DNA of 64,000 bases, taken from assembly GCA_004009845.1 (NCBI GenBank), contig RMBW01000072.1:248001-312000 (forward strand), in the 5' to 3' direction. A program made the position numbers and the translations under genes. The notes under the pieces were generated by a model. That model saw only the letters and a list, made by a program, of their open reading frames with translations, had not been told where the DNA came from and did no database searches. The stretch comes from Davidsoniella eucalypti (lineage: Eukaryota > Ascomycota > Sordariomycetes > Microascales > Ceratocystidaceae). This document shows positions 59,557 to 64,000 of the stretch, piece after piece; the first letter of the stretch is position 1; each line of letters begins with the position of its first letter.

Positions 59557-60157
59557 TCTTTAAGAAAGGGGCCTCTTTATACAGCGGTGTGTAGTGATAG
59601 CCAAGCAATATTGTCAAGACCAACTTTGAAAACGAAAGATGCTCTATGAGGTGACTTATTCAATAGATAGGAAGATGAATCAATATACTTGAGTTAGGGT
59701 TACGCTATTGAATAACAAAATATATATAAGTAGGGAGTCTGTAGTTAGATAATGGAAGGAATAGCTTAGATACTAATGATTATGTATTTCATTTGGTTTT
59801 TTGGGGTCTCCTTTCTGGGCCCTCTTTAAATATTGTAGAATAGGAAAAAAATATATGCCAAGGCGGTTTTTTATTAGAGCTTAACCCCACAACTATAGCA
59901 AAACAACCTTGCTACCATAAATTCTTCGATGTGATCCGAATGCAACAAATAAGAGGAAAGGGCACTTATAACATATCACTCGAGAATATCGATAATTCAA
60001 ATGTCATGAAGTTTCAATAGAACGAAAAGAGAAAACTACAGTAGTGTTTTTTTTTTTTTTGAATTCGGGGGTTCTTTTCAAAGTCTCGTACCCTAACGAA
60101 CGCATATTAGTTAGATAGGGTTAGAATATGATATTCACTATTCACCATTCCACCATC
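59557..60157. promoter_or_regulatory. Semialdehyde dehydrogenase upstream region
   Basis: About 600 bp between the FUR1 stop and the dehydrogenase start, both on the minus strand. It holds two TAGGGTTA octamers (59695-59702, 139 bp upstream of the start, and 60116-60123) and a 14-base T run near 60047-60060. No gene seen. Confidence 0.45.
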
Positions 60158-61151
60158 TCAATCAGTTCCATAGAATCGATCACCAAAGTCTCCTAAGCCA
60201 GGTGAGATATGTCTAAATAGTGAAAATGTTAGTTCTAAATTTATAAAAACACTCCACCCCTTAGGAAGGAGCAATAGAAAAAGATACAAGGTATTAAGAA
60301 CTTACTTCGACGTTGTAAGTTCTAAATCAATACCAGCGGTGACAATAGTCAGCTGAGGAAACTTGCTAGTGATGACATCTATGCCTTGCGCGGAGGCGAT
60401 ACAGTTGACAAAAACCATGTCTTGCTCGCGTGCGCCTCTCTCTTTCAAGATCTCGATAGCCTGTGCTGCCGAGCCACCAGTCGCCAACATTGGCTCGAGA
60501 ATCAAGACCGCTAGAGAGATATTAGTGATTATTGAATGACTGAGGAGAAAGGGGAAAGGAAAAAAGACGGGCTTACTCTGTGATCCGAGATCTTGCGGCA
60601 GTTTGGAATATAAGTGTACAGGTAACGCAGTTTCTTCATTTCTTTGAATCAAGATCTTTCCGAAGCTTAGCGGACCCCTAGAATGATGTATGTATCATTA
60701 GGGTACGACAATCAATCTATAGAGTATATTACGGGTTGGTCACTTACATGTAAGCCTTCCGCAGGCTATGTTCCATACTGGCTCCAGCCCGGAGAATACT
60801 GACTCCGCAAACACGTTGCGTATGTTTGACACTTTGGTAAACAACACCAGTAGGACTCCGAACACTGGTTGTTTCGACAGGCACTTGATCCAACGCTATA
60901 GACATCGATTATATAAGTTAGCGCAACCGAAATATACCCCTTCTCATCATTTTGTGCATACTTGAGTCTCTTGACTTAAGGATGTACTAGATCTATCACG
61001 TACCCAGGACCATCAATTGGGTGCAGATACGGCTGAACGTCTCAGCAAATTGTCTAGACTCGGTTTTCTCATCTCGTAGAACGGCCATGAGAGACAGCAA
61101 ATAGTTGTTCTGTGGGAGAACCTTGACAGTAGCAGGAGGCGTGTACGACAT
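60158..61151 (-). CDS. FUR1: Uracil phosphoribosyltransferase, canonical
   Basis: Pyrimidine-salvage enzyme making UMP from uracil. Five exons (61151-61004, 60895-60748, 60677-60577, 60510-60306, 60212-60158) give 218 residues, close to the 216 of yeast Fur1. Landmarks are VKVLPQNNYLLSLMAVLRDE and ESRQFAETFSRICTQLMVLA, VCGVSILRAGASMEHSLRKA, GKILIQRNEETALP, the PRPP loop LEPMLATGGSAAQA (about 137-150), FVNCIASAQGIDVI and the uracil pocket SPGLGDFGDRFYGTD. Its intron count (four) contrasts with the single intron of the short paralogue, so the two copies are not a recent duplication. GATAAG lies about 400 bp upstream (near 61555). Confidence 0.96.
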
Positions 61152-62232
61152 GATGGTTGATAATAAGTGAAGTTTTCAATGATATGAAGAATAAGAAAGT
61201 TTCGTTATTTCAAGATCTCAAAAAGTAAAAAAAAGTTCCTAGTGAGTTAGAAATTTAATGGGCTTTGAAATAATCATGGTTTTATTTTCTAGTTTTTGCT
61301 GTATCAACTAACTATGCTCTGGAATATAAAAGACTCTTGCTTATTAGTGGCAAAAACGGATATGCTGTTTGCAGAGTATCTACTAACGAAATTCAATGAA
61401 ACAATGCTTTCCTTGTTTTCTCTTCTTCTATTTTTTTTTTGCAAGGTGATATATACCCGACTAGTTCCCGGCTTGAATCCCATTATATAATTACTCCGAC
61501 GGTCTTCTATATCTGTGATATTTTTCTAGCTTATCCGGCTAATCAGTCATGTCAGATAAGTAAAGATAGACTATCTTATTTCCTTAAGATATTGGTTTAG
61601 TTTTATCTATGAACTTTTCAGTCTCCACCACGAATGCGATATTAGCGTAGCCGTATTTTGTTAACCAAGAATGTAGGGGGAAAGTTGAGAACGACCGCCC
61701 TGATTGATAGAGGAAATATTTCCATCATAAATTCACTTGCTATATTGGTTAACTATGTAAACATAGCTAAACGAATGAAACTCTATATTAACCCGGAATA
61801 CATTAATACGACGTTGATCATCAAGAGTCTTATTATCATGATCTTACGACCCCAGGTTATTCGATTTTTTCTACGAACCCCAGTGACAATATTTGGATTT
61901 GACAGACTAACTTTTTTGCTTGTACGACACAACCTAGTAACATGTGGGAGAATCATACTCTATCAGTTGGGCAATGAGTCAAGAGCAGGGTATCACGTGC
62001 TTATACTAGGTGGAAATAGGAATATGGTTTTGGTTGTAAAGTAAACATCAAATCATATATTTTAATTCTCTGGAAAAAATCAAATCATCAGTAGCACTAG
62101 TGAACTTTAGTGAGTAATTCAAGTCAAAAGTACACATTATGCTTTTCTACCGCATACATAGCTTGAAGATACTTTAGATCAACAAAACATAGACGCGGAG
62201 AACCTGGTAGTTTATACTGTAGCTAGAGTCAT
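61152..62232. other. FUR1 upstream region and FAD2 3' flank
   Basis: AT-rich. An open frame at 61658-62044 (hydrophobic, Leu/Ile-rich, no ATG at its first codon) is the only sizeable one and resembles nothing I know. GATAAG near 61555 and nearby GATA cores may belong to the FUR1 promoter. Confidence 0.45.
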
Positions 62233-63767
62233 TTAAGCCTTAACCTGAACTTTGCTCTTGAGCTCGTCGCCGTTGAGAGGCTTGGGACCAAGGTTGTTGT
62301 GGTTACGGAAAAACAGGACAGTGTTTCCAAGACCCTCGGCCTCACGGCTGGGCTCGACCCACTGGCACCAGCGGGTAGACTGCCACATAGCACGGAAGAA
62401 ACCGAGAGAGCCACCGCGGACATCAGCACGGTAGTGGTTGCCCATGACCTTCTTGATGGCCTCAGACGCCTCCTCGGCCTTGTAGAAGGGGATGGTGCTG
62501 ACGTAGTGGTGTAGGACGTGGGTCTCGATGATGCGGTGCAGGATGTGACGACCAACAAAGCCGAACTCACGATCGATAGTGGCGGCAGCACCACGAACGA
62601 AATCCCAAGACTCGGCAGTGTAATGAGGCAGCGAAGGATCGGTGTGCTGGAGGTAGGTAATGGCAACTGTAATTAGGATGGTTAGTTGTAGTTTTTTTTT
62701 TGAGACTTAAGATGAAGAGACTTACCGAGCCAGTGGTTAACCCATAGGTAAGGAATGAAGTACCAGACTAGCATGTTGTTCCAGCCAAAGTTCTTGACGA
62801 GGTAAGTCAGACCAGAGATAGCCAGAATGAGACCAAGATCACTGAGAAGAATCTGGGTGCTGTCACGGTGCTCATATAGAGGACTGCGGGGATCGAAGTG
62901 GTTGACACCACCACCCAGACCGTTCGACTTGCCCTTGCCACGGCCCTCACGCTGGCGCTCATGGTTGTTGTGACCAGTGACGTTGGCAAGCAGGTAGTAA
63001 GGCCAGCCAATTAGCTGCTGGCTGACTAGGTTTAGAAGAGTTACGATGGGTGTCTCCTCACCAAGCTCGCTGATCTCCTCAACGAGCTTACCGACCTTAG
63101 AGGCGTGCTCCTCGCGGGTACGGGGAACGAAGACCATGTCACGATCCATGTGGCCAGTAGCCTTGTGATGCTTGCCGTGAGACAGCTTCCAGCTGAAGTA
63201 AGGAACCAGCAGAGCTGAGTGCAGAACCCAGCCGGTGAAATCGTTGACAAAGCGAGACTCGGAGAAGGCTTGATGGCCGCACTCGTGGGCGATGACCCAA
63301 AGACCGGTGGCGAACAGGCCCTGGAAGACAGTGTAGAAAGCCCATAGAGCTGCACGAGCGTAGTAGTTGGGCACATACTCGGGGGTGATGTAGTTGTAAC
63401 TGGCGTAGAACATGGCAGCCAGGGCGATCGAGTCACGGGCAATGTACAGGTAGCCGTGGAAAGCAGAGCGCTGGAAGCAATGCTTGGGGATAGCGTTGTA
63501 GATGTCCTTGATAGTGTAGTCCGGAGGCGTAAAGGGGTTTCCGTAGGCATCGACCAGCTTGCCATACGGGGCGCCGTTGTCCTTTGTTGACGTGTTCTTG
63601 AGCCGAGCGTCGACCTCGTCATCTGAGGCCATGGACGACAGTGAAGTCGAAGAGGCAGAAGCACGCGGGCTATCGCAGGGCGAGCCGCCAGCAGTAGATG
63701 GCGATGAGGTGCCGGTAGCGTTACGGCGCGTGGCCGGTTTGCCAGAGCTCACGGCAGTAGAAGCCAT
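62233..63767 (-). CDS. FAD2: Delta-12 (oleate) fatty acid desaturase
   Basis: ER membrane di-iron enzyme turning oleoyl into linoleoyl chains. Exons 63767-62726 and 62666-62233 give 491 residues, with a 59-bp intron (GTAAGT...TTACAG). The three histidine boxes are present: HECGH (161-165), HGKHH (197-201) and HVLHH (397-401). Hydrophobic pairs lie around 110-160 and 280-350. A Ser/Thr-rich N-terminal tail of about 60 residues precedes the domain. TIKDIYNAIPKHCFQRSAFH and the GHNNH-type block before the second hydrophobic pair fit fungal delta-12 enzymes; a delta-15 activity cannot be excluded from sequence alone. C- and G-ending codons dominate, suggesting high expression. Confidence 0.93.
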
Positions 63768-64000
63768 TGTGAGACGAGATATGGGTTGATGGAAAGAGAG
63801 ATAGATGAATGCTTCAATGGAGACCAGCTTCCACACACTTTTGAAGGAGAAGAAAGAAAAAGAACAGGAAGAAAAAAAGAAGAAAAAAAAAGAAGAGGAA
63901 GCAAGATGAGTTTGACTGGCAAGCACAACGCACAACAAGCAGCCAAGATATATTTGGGTATTTGGGTATTTGCTATTTGCTGGGGGCACAACAAGCTTGC

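Noticed and set aside
61658..62044. Hydrophobic 128-codon open frame
   Set aside because: Begins at TTG rather than ATG, AT-rich composition explains the Leu/Ile content, and no family is recognised.
1..64000. CRISPR arrays, bacterial operons, phage or plasmid features
   Set aside because: The window is eukaryotic with spliced genes; no regularly spaced repeats were seen.

Overview
This 64 kb window comes from a fungal nuclear genome, most likely an ascomycete. Genes carry few, short introns (57-226 bp, mostly 57-90) with GT...AG ends and CTAAC-like branch sites. The gene content is fungal: a group X hybrid histidine kinase with pseudokinase, D-arabinono-lactone oxidase, an FRE-type ferric reductase, an oleate desaturase, GH125 mannosidase, REC8 cohesin and the URC uracil-catabolism genes. 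Filamentous and early-diverging yeast-like ascomycetes both fit; I cannot place it further. Seventeen genes look intact, three are broken, and several gene-free stretches of 1-4 kb separate them.

Layout. 1-4378 is gene-free. 4379-12390 (-) is a 2568-residue sensor kinase. 12.4-16.6 kb is gene-free. 16.6-25.2 kb holds a mitochondrial ACSF2-like acyl-CoA synthetase, REC8, the Rab escort protein MRS6 and exosome subunit RRP43. 25.2-29.2 kb is gene-free and contains a tiny poly(A)-ended insertion with a 12-bp target-site duplication. 29.2-45.2 kb holds a ferric reductase, a decayed HNH-nuclease-family gene, ALO1, the molybdopterin synthase large subunit, an RBM5/10-like RNA-binding protein, a GH125 mannosidase, and a sugar-porter gene broken by two TAG codons. 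IDH1 follows at 46.7-48.1 kb.

The most interesting region is 49.9-61.2 kb. A broken phytanoyl-CoA-dioxygenase-family gene is followed by URC1, URC4, a divergent short uracil phosphoribosyltransferase, a malonate/methylmalonate-semialdehyde dehydrogenase without a mitochondrial presequence, and a canonical FUR1. I read this as an expanded URC (uracil to urea plus C3 acid) gene cluster in which the C3 product could be oxidised to acetyl-CoA. The URC4/UPRT divergent promoter carries paired GATA sites and the URC1 upstream region carries two adjacent inverted repeats. The window ends with a FAD2-type desaturase (-).

Recurrent non-coding signals: nine copies of the octamer TAGGGTTA (both orientations) lie outside genes, mostly upstream of starts, and five exact copies of the palindrome TACATATGTA sit in the two gene-free stretches flanking the sensor kinase. 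Exon boundaries were set by hand from splice signals, reading-frame continuity and family conservation; no search or alignment was run.
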